DNA of 64,000 bases, from contig NZ_KE383926.1 in assembly GCF_000422805.1 (NCBI RefSeq), forward strand, positions 75,399 through 139,398. Direction: 5' to 3'. Positions 1 through 8,852 of this stretch are shown here, piece after piece. The position numbers were made by a program, and so were the translations under genes. Position 1 is the first letter of the stretch, and each line of letters begins with the position of its first letter. This stretch comes from Nocardioides halotolerans DSM 19273 (GTDB lineage: Bacteria; Actinomycetota; Actinomycetes; Propionibacteriales; Nocardioidaceae). The notes under the pieces are model-generated. The model saw only the letters and a list, made by a program, of their open reading frames with translations, was not told the origin of the DNA and searched no databases.

Positions 1-1
1 G

Positions 2-1027
2 TTCCGGCCGGGCGAGACCCACTACTGCTGCTACCCGCTGTTCCACACCCTGGCCCAGTACTTCGCCACCATGCCGGCCTTGCTGAACGACGGCACTCTG
101 GCGCTGGCGGAGCGGTTCAGCGTCTCGCGGTTCTGGGACGACGTGCGGCGGGTGGGGGCCACGACCTCCAACATGATGGGCTCGACGATCAGCCTGCTCC
201 ACGCCGCGGCGGCGAAGCCGGACGACCTCGACAACCCCCTGCGTCGCGCCTTCGGGGCGCCGGCACCGCCATCGATCCTTCCCGACTTCGAGCGCCGGTT
301 CGGCCTGCAGTTCGTCGAGATCTACGGATCCAGCGAGGCGAACGTCGTGCTGTGGAACCCGCTCGACGACGTGCGTGTGGGCACGTGCGGAACCCTCGGC
401 GACCAGTTCGACGTGCTGCTGGTCGACCAGGACGACATCGAGGTCGAGGTCGGCGAGGTCGGCGAGATCGCGACCCGCCCGCACCGGCCGTTCTCCATGC
501 TCGCCGGCTACTACAAGATGCCGGAGGCCACGACGTCCGCCTTCCGCAACCTGTGGTTCCACACCGGCGACCTCGGACGACGCGACGAGGACGGCTACCA
601 CACCTTCGTCGACCGCAAGAAGGACGCGATCCGGCGGCGGGGAGAGAACATCTCCTCCTGGGAGATCGAGACGGTGGTGGTCCGACACCCGTCGGTGGCG
701 GAGTGCGCGGCCTTCGGTGTGCCGTCGGCCCTGTCCGAGGAGGACGTCATGGTGGTGGTCACCCCGGTGGAGGGGACGTTGCTCGACCTGGAGGAGCTCG
801 CCGGCTTTTGTGCCGAGCAGATGCCGCGCTACATGGTGCCGCGCTACTGGAACCTGGCCGACACGCTGCCCCGCACCCAGACGGGCAAGATCGAGAAGTT
901 CCGGCTCCGCGCGAGGGGTGTCGAACCCGGCACGTGGGACCGCGAGGCCGGCGCGGTCCGATCGGCTCCCGCGCATCCCGAGCCGACCGCACGCGCGGCC
1001 GGAGAACAGGACGGGGCCCTCCGATGA
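2..1027 (+). CDS. Acyl-CoA synthetase (AMP-binding), 5' end outside window
   Basis: C-terminal part (about 341 residues) of an ATP-dependent acyl-CoA ligase that would activate a carboxylic acid as its CoA thioester. The frame is open from base 2 and its first residues (YPLFHTLAQ) match the internal YTCLPLFHGMAQ stretch of the synthetase at 12544-14085, so the true start lies upstream. Visible ANL-family motifs are FVEIYGSSEA, the HTGDLGRRDEDGY hinge, DRKKDAIRRRGENIS, and near the end the catalytic lysine context RTQTGKIEKFRLR. It resembles CaiC-like ligases. Its TGA overlaps the next ATG (ATGA), so the two are translationally coupled. Substrate unknown. Confidence 0.9.
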   Translation, partial: FRPGETHYCCYPLFHTLAQYFATMPALLNDGTLALAERFSVSRFWDDVRRVGATTSNMMGSTISLLHAAAAKPDDLDNPLRRAFGAPAPPSILPDFERRFGLQFVEIYGSSEANVVLWNPLDDVRVGTCGTLGDQFDVLLVDQDDIEVEVGEVGEIATRPHRPFSMLAGYYKMPEATTSAFRNLWFHTGDLGRRDEDGYHTFVDRKKDAIRRRGENISSWEIETVVVRHPSVAECAAFGVPSALSEEDVMVVVTPVEGTLLDLEELAGFCAEQMPRYMVPRYWNLADTLPRTQTGKIEKFRLRARGVEPGTWDREAGAVRSAPAHPEPTARAAGEQDGALR

Positions 1028-2160
1028 GGTTCGTCGCCGACGAGCGCGAGACGGCGCTCCGGGAGGAGTTCCGTGCCTTCTTCGCCGCGCACTGCACGGA
1101 GGACTACGTCGCGGCCTGCGACGAGGGCGAGCGGTTTCCCGCCGAGCTGTACCGGGCGGCGGGGGAGCACGGGGTGCTGGCCACCTTCGTCCCGCGTGAG
1201 TACGGCGGCCGGGGCGAGGACGCCGTCGGCCTGGCGATCCTCTTCCAGGAGGCAGGGCGGGCGTTCCCCGACTTCGCCAACCTCGTGGTGCGCGAGTCGC
1301 TCTGCGTGACCGCCCTGGTCAAGTACGCCTCTGAGGAGCAGAAGCAGCGTTGGCTGCCGAGGTTCGCGAGCGGTGCGCTGCACATGGCGTTCGGCGCCTC
1401 GGAGCCCGGCGCGGGGAGCGACGTCGGATCCCTTGCCACGGTCGCCACCCCAGACGGCGACGACTTCCGCGTGACCGGCGAGAAGCTCTACGCCACAGGG
1501 GCGGACGTCGCGGACGCCGTGCTGGTCTTCGCCCGGCTCCCTGGCACTCGCAAACGTGACGGGGTCACCGCCCTCGTCGTGCCCACCGACGCCCCAGGCC
1601 TGACCGTGGACCGCCTGTCCACGCTCGGGGTGCGCGCGACCGGCACCGCGGCCGTCCACCTCGACGGCGTCCGGGTGCCGGCCGCGGACGTGGTCGGCGG
1701 CGCCGGTGACGGGTGGAAGGTGCTGCTGGCAGGGCTCGATCTCGAACGGATGGCCACCGCCGCCATCGGCACCGGCGCCTCGCGCCTCCTCCTCGAGCGA
1801 ACCGTGGAGTTCCTCAAGGGACGCGAGCAGTTCGGCCAGCCGCTCGGGCGGTTCCAAGCGGTGCGCCACAGGGTGGCCGACCTCGCCATGTCGATCGACG
1901 CTGCCGAGCTGTCCACCATGCTGGTGGCGCGCGGCATGGTCGAGGGTGTCTCTGTCCAGGTCGACGCGTCGATCGCGAAGCTCACCGGCACCGAGACCTA
2001 CATGACGGTCGCCCACCAGGCCGTGCAGCTGCAGGGCGGGCGGGGCTACACCCTCGACAAGGTCGTCCAGCGGCACTTCCGCGACGCCAAGATGTACGAG
2101 ATCGGCGGCGGGGCCAGCGACATCCAGCGGGACATCATCGCGAAGGGGCTCGGCCTGTGA
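1024..2160 (+). CDS. Acyl-CoA dehydrogenase
   Basis: FAD-dependent acyl-CoA dehydrogenase of 378 residues, a normal length, expected to insert an alpha,beta double bond into a CoA thioester. The N-terminal helical domain is followed by the FAD-contact segment MAFGASEPGAGSDVGS, a beta domain, and a C-terminal helical domain with REQFGQPLGRFQAVRH and QLQGGRGYTLDKVVQRHFRD. The ATG at 1024 overlaps the upstream stop and fits the family start. The position of the catalytic base cannot be set by eye. Fifth gene downstream is a second, divergent acyl-CoA dehydrogenase; such pairs occur in steroid and branched-substrate pathways. Confidence 0.9.
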   Translation: MRFVADERETALREEFRAFFAAHCTEDYVAACDEGERFPAELYRAAGEHGVLATFVPREYGGRGEDAVGLAILFQEAGRAFPDFANLVVRESLCVTALVKYASEEQKQRWLPRFASGALHMAFGASEPGAGSDVGSLATVATPDGDDFRVTGEKLYATGADVADAVLVFARLPGTRKRDGVTALVVPTDAPGLTVDRLSTLGVRATGTAAVHLDGVRVPAADVVGGAGDGWKVLLAGLDLERMATAAIGTGASRLLLERTVEFLKGREQFGQPLGRFQAVRHRVADLAMSIDAAELSTMLVARGMVEGVSVQVDASIAKLTGTETYMTVAHQAVQLQGGRGYTLDKVVQRHFRDAKMYEIGGGASDIQRDIIAKGLGL

Positions 2161-3044
2161 CCGCACGTCGTTCGGTGCTCGCCTCGGTCTCCGAGGCCGT
2201 CGACAGGATCGACTCGGGCATGGCGCTCGGCATCGGTGGGCTCGGCACGTCGAGCCACCCGATGTCGCTCATCCGGGAGATCGTCCGTCGCGGTCTCCGC
2301 GACCTCGACGTTGTCGCCGGTCCGATGGCCGCGCTCGACGTCGACCTGCTGATCGCTGCCGGCTGCGTCCGCTCGGTCACGAGCAGCTACGTGGGGGGCG
2401 AGCGAGTCGCGCCGATCGGTCCGGCGTACCGCCGGGCGGTGCAGGCCGGGTACATCGAGGTGCGAGAGGTCGACGAGGGCATCTTCTGCCAGGGGCTGCG
2501 CGCCGCCGCCCAGCTTCTTCCCTACGCCACGTGGCGTGGCGGAGTGGGCACGGCGCTCGTCGACCTGAACCCCGGCCTGACCGTGGTCGACGACCCCTAC
2601 GGCGGGCCCCCGGTGCTGGCGGTCCGCGCGACGCCGCTCGACGTCACGATCCTCCACGCCGCCTACGCCGACCCGTACGGCAACATCCAGCACGTCGGCA
2701 CCGGCTTCGACGACCGTCTGCTGGCGGCAGCGGCCGACGTCACCGTGGTCTCGGTCGAGCAGGTGATCAGCAACGAGGCGGTGCGCCGCGCGCCGTGGTT
2801 CACGACCCTGCCGGACGCGGACGTCGTGGTGCGCAGCCCTGGCGGAGCACACCCCTACGCCAGTCCGGGCTTCTACGTGGAGGACGTCCCGGCGATCCAG
2901 GACTACGCCGCCGCGGCGAGGGCCGGTGGCGAAGAGCTGGAGGGGTGGCTCCGGGAGAACGTGCACGAGTGCGGCGACGAGCTCGACTACCTCGACCGCC
3001 TGGGGCTCCGCCGCTTCTTCGACCTCCAGGAGAGTCCGCTGTGA
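2157..3044 (+). CDS. CoA-transferase family, alpha subunit (IpdA/GctA-like)
   Basis: 295-residue alpha subunit of a class I CoA-transferase family enzyme. The N-terminal GMALGIGGLGTSSHPMSLI is the family's glycine-rich substrate loop, and REVDEG near residue 103 is where a catalytic carboxylate would be expected. Relatives are glutaconate CoA-transferase GctA and IpdA, which with IpdB hydrolytically opens the last steroid ring. Pairing with an adjacent beta subunit, two acyl-CoA dehydrogenases and a thiolase fits either a transfer or a ring-opening role; sequence alone does not decide. GTG start overlaps the previous stop (GTGA) and the gene is followed the same way. Confidence 0.85.
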   Translation: MTARRSVLASVSEAVDRIDSGMALGIGGLGTSSHPMSLIREIVRRGLRDLDVVAGPMAALDVDLLIAAGCVRSVTSSYVGGERVAPIGPAYRRAVQAGYIEVREVDEGIFCQGLRAAAQLLPYATWRGGVGTALVDLNPGLTVVDDPYGGPPVLAVRATPLDVTILHAAYADPYGNIQHVGTGFDDRLLAAAADVTVVSVEQVISNEAVRRAPWFTTLPDADVVVRSPGGAHPYASPGFYVEDVPAIQDYAAAARAGGEELEGWLRENVHECGDELDYLDRLGLRRFFDLQESPL

Positions 3045-3889
3045 CGATCACGACTGACGACTCACGCCGAGTCGGCCAGGACGAGTGCAGCTACGACGAG
3101 TTCCTCGCCTGCCTGGTCTCCCGGGAGATCGAGGACGGCGGTGCGGCGTTCGTGGGCGCCGCACTGCCCGCGATCCGCGCCGGGACGCTGCTCGGCCACC
3201 TGCTGCACGGTCCGAACACCCGCATGCTGATCTCGATGACGACCACCAACCTCCACCACATCCCGGTGATCGACCGATTCTCCTTCGTCACCGACTGGCG
3301 TGGGTCGCGATGGGCAGAGCACTACCGGATCGTCGAGGACATCTTCGGGAACATGCGCAAGATCGCAGGCTGGCGCGGGTTCTTCGTGGGCGCGCTCCAG
3401 GTCGACCCGTACGGCAACAGCAACCTGCTGGGTCGCAGGGACGAGGACGGCGGGTTCGCCTTCCGGGGGGCGGGCTCGGTGGGCACCCCGTCGGTGACCG
3501 CCGTCGCAGCGTCGTTCAACATCCTGGTGAACCGCCACGACCCGTCGGTGTTCGTCGAGGAGTGCGACTTCGTCAGTGCGCCCGGCTGGATCGACGGGAC
3601 GCCGGGCGCGCGCGACCGCCTGGGGCTGCGCGGTGGGCCGGCCAGCTGCCTCAGCCCTCTCGGCGTGTTCGACTTCGAGCCGGAGACCCGGAGGATGCGA
3701 GGCAAGACCCTGCACCCCGGTGTCACTCCGGACCACGTCCGCGCGGCGACGGGATTCGACATCGACGTCCCGGCCGACACCCCGACGACGCTGCTCCCGT
3801 CCGAGCTCGAGCTCGAGACGCTTCGGACCAGGATCGACCGACTCGGTGAGCTCAGGAAGGAAGGTGCGTCGTGGCCGACCTCGACGTGA
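3041..3889 (+). CDS. CoA-transferase family, beta subunit (IpdB/GctB-like)
   Basis: 282-residue partner of the preceding subunit. Recognisable beta-subunit features are the early SREIEDGGAAFVGAALP loop, the mid-protein FFVGALQVDPYGNSNL segment and the glycine-rich GAGSVGTPSV patch. It should form a heterodimer or heterotetramer with the product of 2157-3044. The start is GTG at 3041, overlapping the upstream TGA. The last 19 bases overlap the next gene, which supports one transcript. Whether it transfers CoA or acts as a hydrolase like IpdAB is not visible in the sequence. Confidence 0.85.
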   Translation: MTITTDDSRRVGQDECSYDEFLACLVSREIEDGGAAFVGAALPAIRAGTLLGHLLHGPNTRMLISMTTTNLHHIPVIDRFSFVTDWRGSRWAEHYRIVEDIFGNMRKIAGWRGFFVGALQVDPYGNSNLLGRRDEDGGFAFRGAGSVGTPSVTAVAASFNILVNRHDPSVFVEECDFVSAPGWIDGTPGARDRLGLRGGPASCLSPLGVFDFEPETRRMRGKTLHPGVTPDHVRAATGFDIDVPADTPTTLLPSELELETLRTRIDRLGELRKEGASWPTST

Positions 3890-4287
3890 ACGTCAAGCCA
3901 CTCCCCACGCCGTCGAAGGACTCGGCGCCGTACTGGGAGGGCCTGCAGGAGCACAGGCTCCTCATGCAGCGCTGCTCCAGCTGCCACGAGCTGCAGTTCT
4001 ATCCGCGCAGCGGTTGCCGGAGCTGCGGGAGCACCGAGCTCGCGTGGGAGGAGATGGCCGGCACGGGCCACGTGTACACCTACACCGTGATCCACCGAGC
4101 GCCGTTCGCTGCCTTCGCCAACGACGTGCCGTACGTCTACGCCGTGGTCGAGCTCGACGAGGGCCCGCGCCTGGTGTCGACGGTGGAGACCGACGAGCTC
4201 GACTCCGTCGACGTCGACATGCCGGTCCGCGCGGTGTACGACGACGTGAACGACGACGTGACCCTGCTCCGCTTCGAGCCGGCCTGA
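3871..4287 (+). CDS. DUF35 Zn-ribbon/OB-fold acyl-CoA-binding protein
   Basis: 138-residue protein of the DUF35 (OB-fold with Zn ribbon) family. Four cysteines lie in the ribbon CSSCHELQFYPRSGCRSCGS near residues 36-55, followed by an OB-fold-like region (GTGHVYTYTVIHRAPF). Members usually work as partners of thiolase-fold or aldolase enzymes on acyl-CoA, for example with Ltp2 in steroid side-chain removal. Here the only thiolase is 7.5 kb downstream at 11397. GTG start at 3871 has AAGGAAGG just upstream and lies inside the end of the beta-subunit gene. Confidence 0.85.
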   Translation: MADLDVNVKPLPTPSKDSAPYWEGLQEHRLLMQRCSSCHELQFYPRSGCRSCGSTELAWEEMAGTGHVYTYTVIHRAPFAAFANDVPYVYAVVELDEGPRLVSTVETDELDSVDVDMPVRAVYDDVNDDVTLLRFEPA

Positions 4288-4301
4288 CGAGGAAGTGGAC
4301 A

Positions 4302-5450
4302 GTGACTGAGCCATACGCCCCATCACCAGAGCTGGAGGACTTCCGGCGGCTCGCTCGTGACTTCACCGAGCGTCGGGTCCGGCCCCTGGTGGATGAGGCG
4401 GAGCGCTCCCAGGACTTTCCCCGCGAGCTGTTCAAGGAGTGGGGGAGCCAGGACATGCTCGGCTTCTCGACTCCGGTCGACCTCGGCGGATCGGAGGGCG
4501 GCCTCTCGGCGGCCGCGGTCCTGGTCGAGGAGACGGCGCGCGTCTGCTCGGGCTTCGCGACCTCGCTCATCGTCCAGCTCACCGTCGTCCCGACCGTCCT
4601 CCGGTTGTTCGGTACCGACATGCAGCGCTCGGAACTGCTGCCCGCGCTCGCTCGTGGTGACCTCGTCGGCTCGCTCGCGGTGACCGAGCCGGAGGCCGGG
4701 TCCGATGTCCGGGCGCTGCGTGCCCGGGCGCGCAGGGTCGAGGACGGCTTCGCCATCAGCGGCAGCAAGCTCTACATCACCAACGGCACCCTGGCCGACT
4801 TCTACGTCGTCGCCGCCGTGGTCGACGCTGACCTGGGCCATCGCGGCATCGGCCTCTTCATCGTCGAGAGGTCCAACCCCGGCCTGGTCGACGTCACCAA
4901 GATGGACAAGACGTCGGTCCGGTCCTCGGACACCGCCGAGCTGACCTTCCGCGACGCCGTCGTGCCCGCGGAGGCCCTGGTGGGCGGGGACCTCAACGGG
5001 TTCGTCAAGCTGATGTCGACCTTCGACGGGGAGCGGGTCATCCACGCCTCGCGGGCGTTGGGGCTCTCGCGGGCCTGCTTCGAGGCGGCGAACCGTTACG
5101 CCGGCGAACGACGCCAGTTCGGCAAGCCGATCCGGGAGTTCCAGGCCGTCGCCTTCAAGCTCGCCGACATGGCAGTCGCCATCGACGTCTCGCAGCTGCT
5201 CGTCTACCGAGCGGCGGCCCGCGCCGACGCTGCCCTGCCGTTCAGCCGCGAGGCCTCCGTCGCCAAGCTCGTCGCCACCGAGAACGCGCGCAACATCGCC
5301 ACGGAGACCATGCAGGTCCACGGCAGCTACGGGCTCACCGCCGATTTCCCCATCGGCCGATACGTCGCCGACGCCCACCTGGAGACCATCGGGACCGGGA
5401 CGTCGGAGATCCAGCGAATGATCATCGCCCGCACCCTGGAGGCCCCGTGA
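4302..5450 (+). CDS. Acyl-CoA dehydrogenase (second copy)
   Basis: 382-residue acyl-CoA dehydrogenase, divergent from the one at 1024-2160. It shows SLAVTEPEAGSDVRAL (FAD contact), GSKLYITNGTLADFYVVAA, RRQFGKPIREFQAVAFKLADM and the C-terminal VHGSYGLTADFPIGRYVADA and GTSEIQRMIIARTL motifs typical of short-chain-type members. GTG at 4302 was chosen because the family N-terminus (PSPELEDFRRLARDF) begins just after it. It is coupled to the permease gene by a GTGA overlap at 5447-5450. Confidence 0.9.
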   Translation: MTEPYAPSPELEDFRRLARDFTERRVRPLVDEAERSQDFPRELFKEWGSQDMLGFSTPVDLGGSEGGLSAAAVLVEETARVCSGFATSLIVQLTVVPTVLRLFGTDMQRSELLPALARGDLVGSLAVTEPEAGSDVRALRARARRVEDGFAISGSKLYITNGTLADFYVVAAVVDADLGHRGIGLFIVERSNPGLVDVTKMDKTSVRSSDTAELTFRDAVVPAEALVGGDLNGFVKLMSTFDGERVIHASRALGLSRACFEAANRYAGERRQFGKPIREFQAVAFKLADMAVAIDVSQLLVYRAAARADAALPFSREASVAKLVATENARNIATETMQVHGSYGLTADFPIGRYVADAHLETIGTGTSEIQRMIIARTLEAP

Positions 5451-7387
5451 GCAGCATCATCCTCAACTCGATCATCAGCGGTGCGCTCTACACGATCACC
5501 GCACTCGGGCTGGTGGCGGTCTACAAGACCACCCGTGTCTTCAACTTCGCCCATGGGCTCATCTCCGGCTTCTGCGGCTACTTCGCCTACCAGGTGATCG
5601 TGCGATGGGAGCAGTCCTTCGTCATCGGCGTGATCGCCGCCGTCCTCATCGGTGCCGCGATCGGGTGGTCGATGGAGCGCCTCCTGCTTTCGAGGATGTA
5701 CCAACGGTCTGCGCTCGAGCTGGTGATCGCGACATTCGGCGTCTCGCTGGTCCTGCAGTTCGCGATCGTCAAGATCTGGGGCACCGAGGAGCGCACCATC
5801 CCACCGCCGTTCGAGGGCGACACCGTGAGCATCCTCGGCGGTACGGTCCCGACGTACGGCGTTGCCGTGGTTGTCGTGAGCGCCGCGGTGGTCGCCGCGC
5901 TGTCCCTGGTGCTGCTCCGGACCAAGCTCGGTCTCCAGGCGCGAGTCACCTTCGAGGATCCCGTCGCCGCGCGGCTCGTCGGGGTCAACGTCGTGGCCGT
6001 GCGGTCGCTGTCCTGGGCCTTGGGTGGTGCCCTGGCTGGACTGGCCGGCTCGCTCCTGGCCCCATTGATCTTCCTGAGTCCCACGAGCATGAACATCATC
6101 CTGATCACGGCGTTCGCCGCAGCGGTGATCGGTGGCTTCAGCTCGTTCTCCGGTGCGGCGGTCGGCGGTCTCATCGTTGCAAGCACGCTCAACTTCGGCG
6201 CGAGCTACGTCTCGCTGCAGTTTCGGAACCTGATCCTGTACGCCGTCATACTCGGCTTCCTGTGGCTGCGCCCGTACGGCCTCCTCGGCGAGGAAGAGGA
6301 CCACGAGGTCGGATCCGGTGAGGGCGAACGCCAAGGCCGGCTGGCGGCGGCCTGGGCGGCTCTGCAGCGTCGGGGCGGCCGCGGCGTCGACCTCGTTCGC
6401 GCCCGGGCGCTGCGCGGACACGCGCCGCAGTGGGTGCTCATCGCGGCAGGCTTCGTCGTGGTCCTCCTGGCACCGCAGCTGGCAGGAGTCGCCTGGCAGC
6501 TGTCGCTGACGCAGTGGATGGTCACCTTCGTTGCGGTCGCCGGCCTCTCCCTGATCATGTGCTACGCACACCAGTTCTCCTTGGCGCAGAACGCCTTCAT
6601 GGGCTTCGGCGCCTACCTGACGGCGTGGGTCGTCGCCGACGACCCCGGACGGTGGCCGCTTGCGCTGGTCGTGGTCCTGCTCGGCTCCGCCGCGCTCGCA
6701 TTCGTCATGGCGATCCCGAGTGCGCGGCTGCGCGGCGCCTACTTCGCCGCCATGACTCTCGCGCTCGGGCTCGCGCTGCCCGAGGCGGCGTACAACTGGA
6801 CGAGCCTGACCGAGGGCGCGAACGGCAAGCTGGTCAGCACGCCGACGTGGGGCGAGGAGTTCCTGACCTTCGACCAGATGTACTACATGTGCGCGGTCGT
6901 CGCGCTCATCGTCCTCGTCGCCTTGGTGCTCTTCCGAAACTCCCGGTGGGGCCGGCGCATGGTGCTGGTGAGCGACGCCCCACGGGCGGCGGCTACCGTC
7001 GGACTGTCGCCCTACTGGTGGCAGGTCGGAATCATCACCGCTGGATGCGCCCTCGGTGGACTGGCCGGTTCACTGAGCGCGCTGCAGGCAGGTATCGCCA
7101 CGCCGACCTCGTTCACGCTCGAGCTCGCCCTGCTCCTGTTCGTCGGCACGGTGGTGAGCGGGTCGACGATCGGCTCGCTGTGGGGGTCTGCGCTGATCGT
7201 GCTCGTCCCTGTGTTCTTCAAGACCCAAGCCGAGCTCTCGACCGCACTGTTCGGGGTGGCGATGATCGCTGCGCTCTTCCTCTTGCCCAAGGACATGTCG
7301 ACCTTGGACGTGTTGCGGCGACGGCGCACACCGCCGTCAATGCGAACGGCCGAGCCTCCGCGCTCGGAGGTGCCAGCCCCGGCCTGA
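5447..7387 (+). CDS. Branched-chain-type ABC importer permease, LivH-LivM fusion
   Basis: 646-residue membrane protein in which the two permeases of a LIV-type importer are fused. Residues 1 to about 280 are LivH-like (starting SIILNSIISGALYTITALG), then a charged linker of about 40 residues (GEEEDHEVGSGEGERQG), then a LivM-like half with AGLSLIMCYAHQFSLAQNAF and the EAA-like ARAAATVGLSPYWWQVGI region. E. coli LivH and LivM are separate proteins. With the receptor at 7597 and ATPases at 8853 and 9659 it forms one uptake system embedded in the catabolic operon, presumably importing the pathway substrate. Confidence 0.9.
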   Translation: MSSIILNSIISGALYTITALGLVAVYKTTRVFNFAHGLISGFCGYFAYQVIVRWEQSFVIGVIAAVLIGAAIGWSMERLLLSRMYQRSALELVIATFGVSLVLQFAIVKIWGTEERTIPPPFEGDTVSILGGTVPTYGVAVVVVSAAVVAALSLVLLRTKLGLQARVTFEDPVAARLVGVNVVAVRSLSWALGGALAGLAGSLLAPLIFLSPTSMNIILITAFAAAVIGGFSSFSGAAVGGLIVASTLNFGASYVSLQFRNLILYAVILGFLWLRPYGLLGEEEDHEVGSGEGERQGRLAAAWAALQRRGGRGVDLVRARALRGHAPQWVLIAAGFVVVLLAPQLAGVAWQLSLTQWMVTFVAVAGLSLIMCYAHQFSLAQNAFMGFGAYLTAWVVADDPGRWPLALVVVLLGSAALAFVMAIPSARLRGAYFAAMTLALGLALPEAAYNWTSLTEGANGKLVSTPTWGEEFLTFDQMYYMCAVVALIVLVALVLFRNSRWGRRMVLVSDAPRAAATVGLSPYWWQVGIITAGCALGGLAGSLSALQAGIATPTSFTLELALLLFVGTVVSGSTIGSLWGSALIVLVPVFFKTQAELSTALFGVAMIAALFLLPKDMSTLDVLRRRRTPPSMRTAEPPRSEVPAPA

Positions 7388-7430
7388 CTCCACGACCCGC
7401 CTTCTCGACGACCGTTGCGTCGTCGGCCAC

Positions 7431-7470
7431 GGGTGCCGGAAAGCCCACAGTTGAGCGGGATCCGGCACCC
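7431..7470 (+). terminator. Stem-loop between permease and receptor genes
   Basis: Perfect 10-bp arms at 7431-7440 and 7461-7470 (GGGTGCCGGA and its complement) around a 20-nt loop. A smaller 7-bp hairpin lies at 7406-7425. There is no T tract. It may terminate or attenuate transcription from the upstream operon, or protect the mRNA, allowing the receptor gene its own expression level. Confidence 0.4.
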
Positions 7471-7528
7471 CGGGAGTCTGCGTGCCTGCGCGCGCCCGGC
7501 GGTCTGAGAGGTCACCAAAAGCAAACGC

Positions 7529-7589
7529 TTGCAACTTCTTCTCATTGGAGCGAGCGTTCGATACAGTCTCGGAAATCCCGTCAAGGAGG
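7529..7589 (+). promoter_or_regulatory. Promoter, candidate operator and SD of the receptor gene
   Basis: Only 209 bp separate permease and receptor genes. A plausible promoter is TTCTCA (7539-7544) and TACAGT (7562-7567) with 17-bp spacing. The spacer holds GGAGCGAGCGTTCGATAC (7547-7564), whose AGCGAGCGTTC core recurs as AGCGAGCGCTC in the divergent promoter at 14095-14112. A second near-palindrome, GCAAACGCTTGC, is at 7521-7532. AAGGAGG at 7583-7589 is a strong ribosome-binding site fixing the ATG at 7597. Confidence 0.45.
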
Positions 7590-7596
7590 GTCTGAA

Positions 7597-8832
7597 ATGG
7601 AACGGTTGAAGCGGTCTCGGTTGAGGGCTGTAGCCGTCGTTGCGCTTGCTGCGATCGGCCTGGTCGCCTGCGGCGACGATGGTGGCGGCGGAGGCGGCTC
7701 GGCCGGGGGAAGCGCCGCTCCTGGCGTCGACACCAAGAGCAAGACGGTCACGGTCGGCGCATGGCGACTGGCCTCGGGACCGTTCGCCTCCCAGAACCAG
7801 ACGTCGCAGGCGGTCGAGGCCTGCCTGAAGGCGTCCAACGACGCCGGTGGCGTCAACGGCTGGAAGTTCGAGTTCAAGGCGAACGACACCGCGGGCGACC
7901 CGACGCGCGCCCTGCAGGAGACGCGCTCGCTGGTCGAGGGCAAGTCGGTGTTCGCGCTGCTCTGGGGACCCGGCTCGCCGTCCAACCAGGCGGTCCTGCC
8001 CTACGTAGAGAAGAGCGGGACGCCGTACCACCCCGGGATGTCGGGCGATCCGTTCGTCGGGCACTTCTACGACAACATCTACCCGACCATCCCGCCGTAC
8101 AGCTACCAGGCCATGTTCCTCGCGAAGTACGCCGTGGAGACGCTCGGTGCAGAGCGGATCGGGCTCCTCTACCAGAACGACGACGTCGGCCAGTCCAGCC
8201 ACGATGCGATGAAGGACTACGTCGAGAGCCTCGGGGCCGAGCTGGTCGCGGACGTGCCGCAGACGGGCACCGACACCGACTACACGCCGATGGGCAACAA
8301 GCTGGCCGAGGCGAACCCCGACGCCGTCATCGCCTGGGGCTACCCGACCGCGCTGGTGAAGGGGAAGGCTGCCACCATGGCGGCAGGCGTCGACGTCCCG
8401 TGGTTGGGTGCGTACTTCAACGCCTCTGACGACGTCATGAAGCTCGACCCTGCGACCCTCGACGGGACGTACTTCAACTACTACCTGGAGCCGTTCTTCG
8501 CCGACACCCCGGAGATCAAGGCCTACCAGGATGCGCTGAAGAAGTACTTCCCGGACGTGGCCCCGAGCGGTCTCCCGCTGAACGGCTACGCCGCCTGCCA
8601 GGTGTTCCTCGCCGGCTTCGAGAAGATGACGGAGGACGGCGACGCACCGACGCAGGACGCCTACATGAAGGCGCTCGACAGCCTTGGCTCCACCCAGGTC
8701 GGCGTGATCCCCCAGCTGGAGTACACCGACAAGGCCCACAACGGTCCGACCCAGTCGTACGTGATCCAGTGGAAGGACGGCGCTTGGAGCGTCGTCCAGG
8801 ACGCGGCCGACATGCCGACCGGCGCCAGCTGA
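7597..8832 (+). CDS. ABC importer substrate-binding lipoprotein (LIV type)
   Basis: 411-residue extracytoplasmic receptor. It has a lipoprotein signal (MERLKRSRLRAV then a hydrophobic run ending LVAC), with Cys25 the predicted lipidated residue, followed by a flexible Gly/Ser-rich linker. The mature part is a type I periplasmic-binding fold of the LivJ/LivK class: it starts KTVTVGAWRLASGPFASQ, and contains ERIGLLYQNDDVGQS and PDAVIAWGY. The ligand is probably the organic acid or ketone degraded by the surrounding enzymes rather than an amino acid. It has its own promoter region and a strong SD. Confidence 0.93.
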   Translation: MERLKRSRLRAVAVVALAAIGLVACGDDGGGGGGSAGGSAAPGVDTKSKTVTVGAWRLASGPFASQNQTSQAVEACLKASNDAGGVNGWKFEFKANDTAGDPTRALQETRSLVEGKSVFALLWGPGSPSNQAVLPYVEKSGTPYHPGMSGDPFVGHFYDNIYPTIPPYSYQAMFLAKYAVETLGAERIGLLYQNDDVGQSSHDAMKDYVESLGAELVADVPQTGTDTDYTPMGNKLAEANPDAVIAWGYPTALVKGKAATMAAGVDVPWLGAYFNASDDVMKLDPATLDGTYFNYYLEPFFADTPEIKAYQDALKKYFPDVAPSGLPLNGYAACQVFLAGFEKMTEDGDAPTQDAYMKALDSLGSTQVGVIPQLEYTDKAHNGPTQSYVIQWKDGAWSVVQDAADMPTGAS

Positions 8833-8852
8833 CACGCACCGGAAACCGACCA

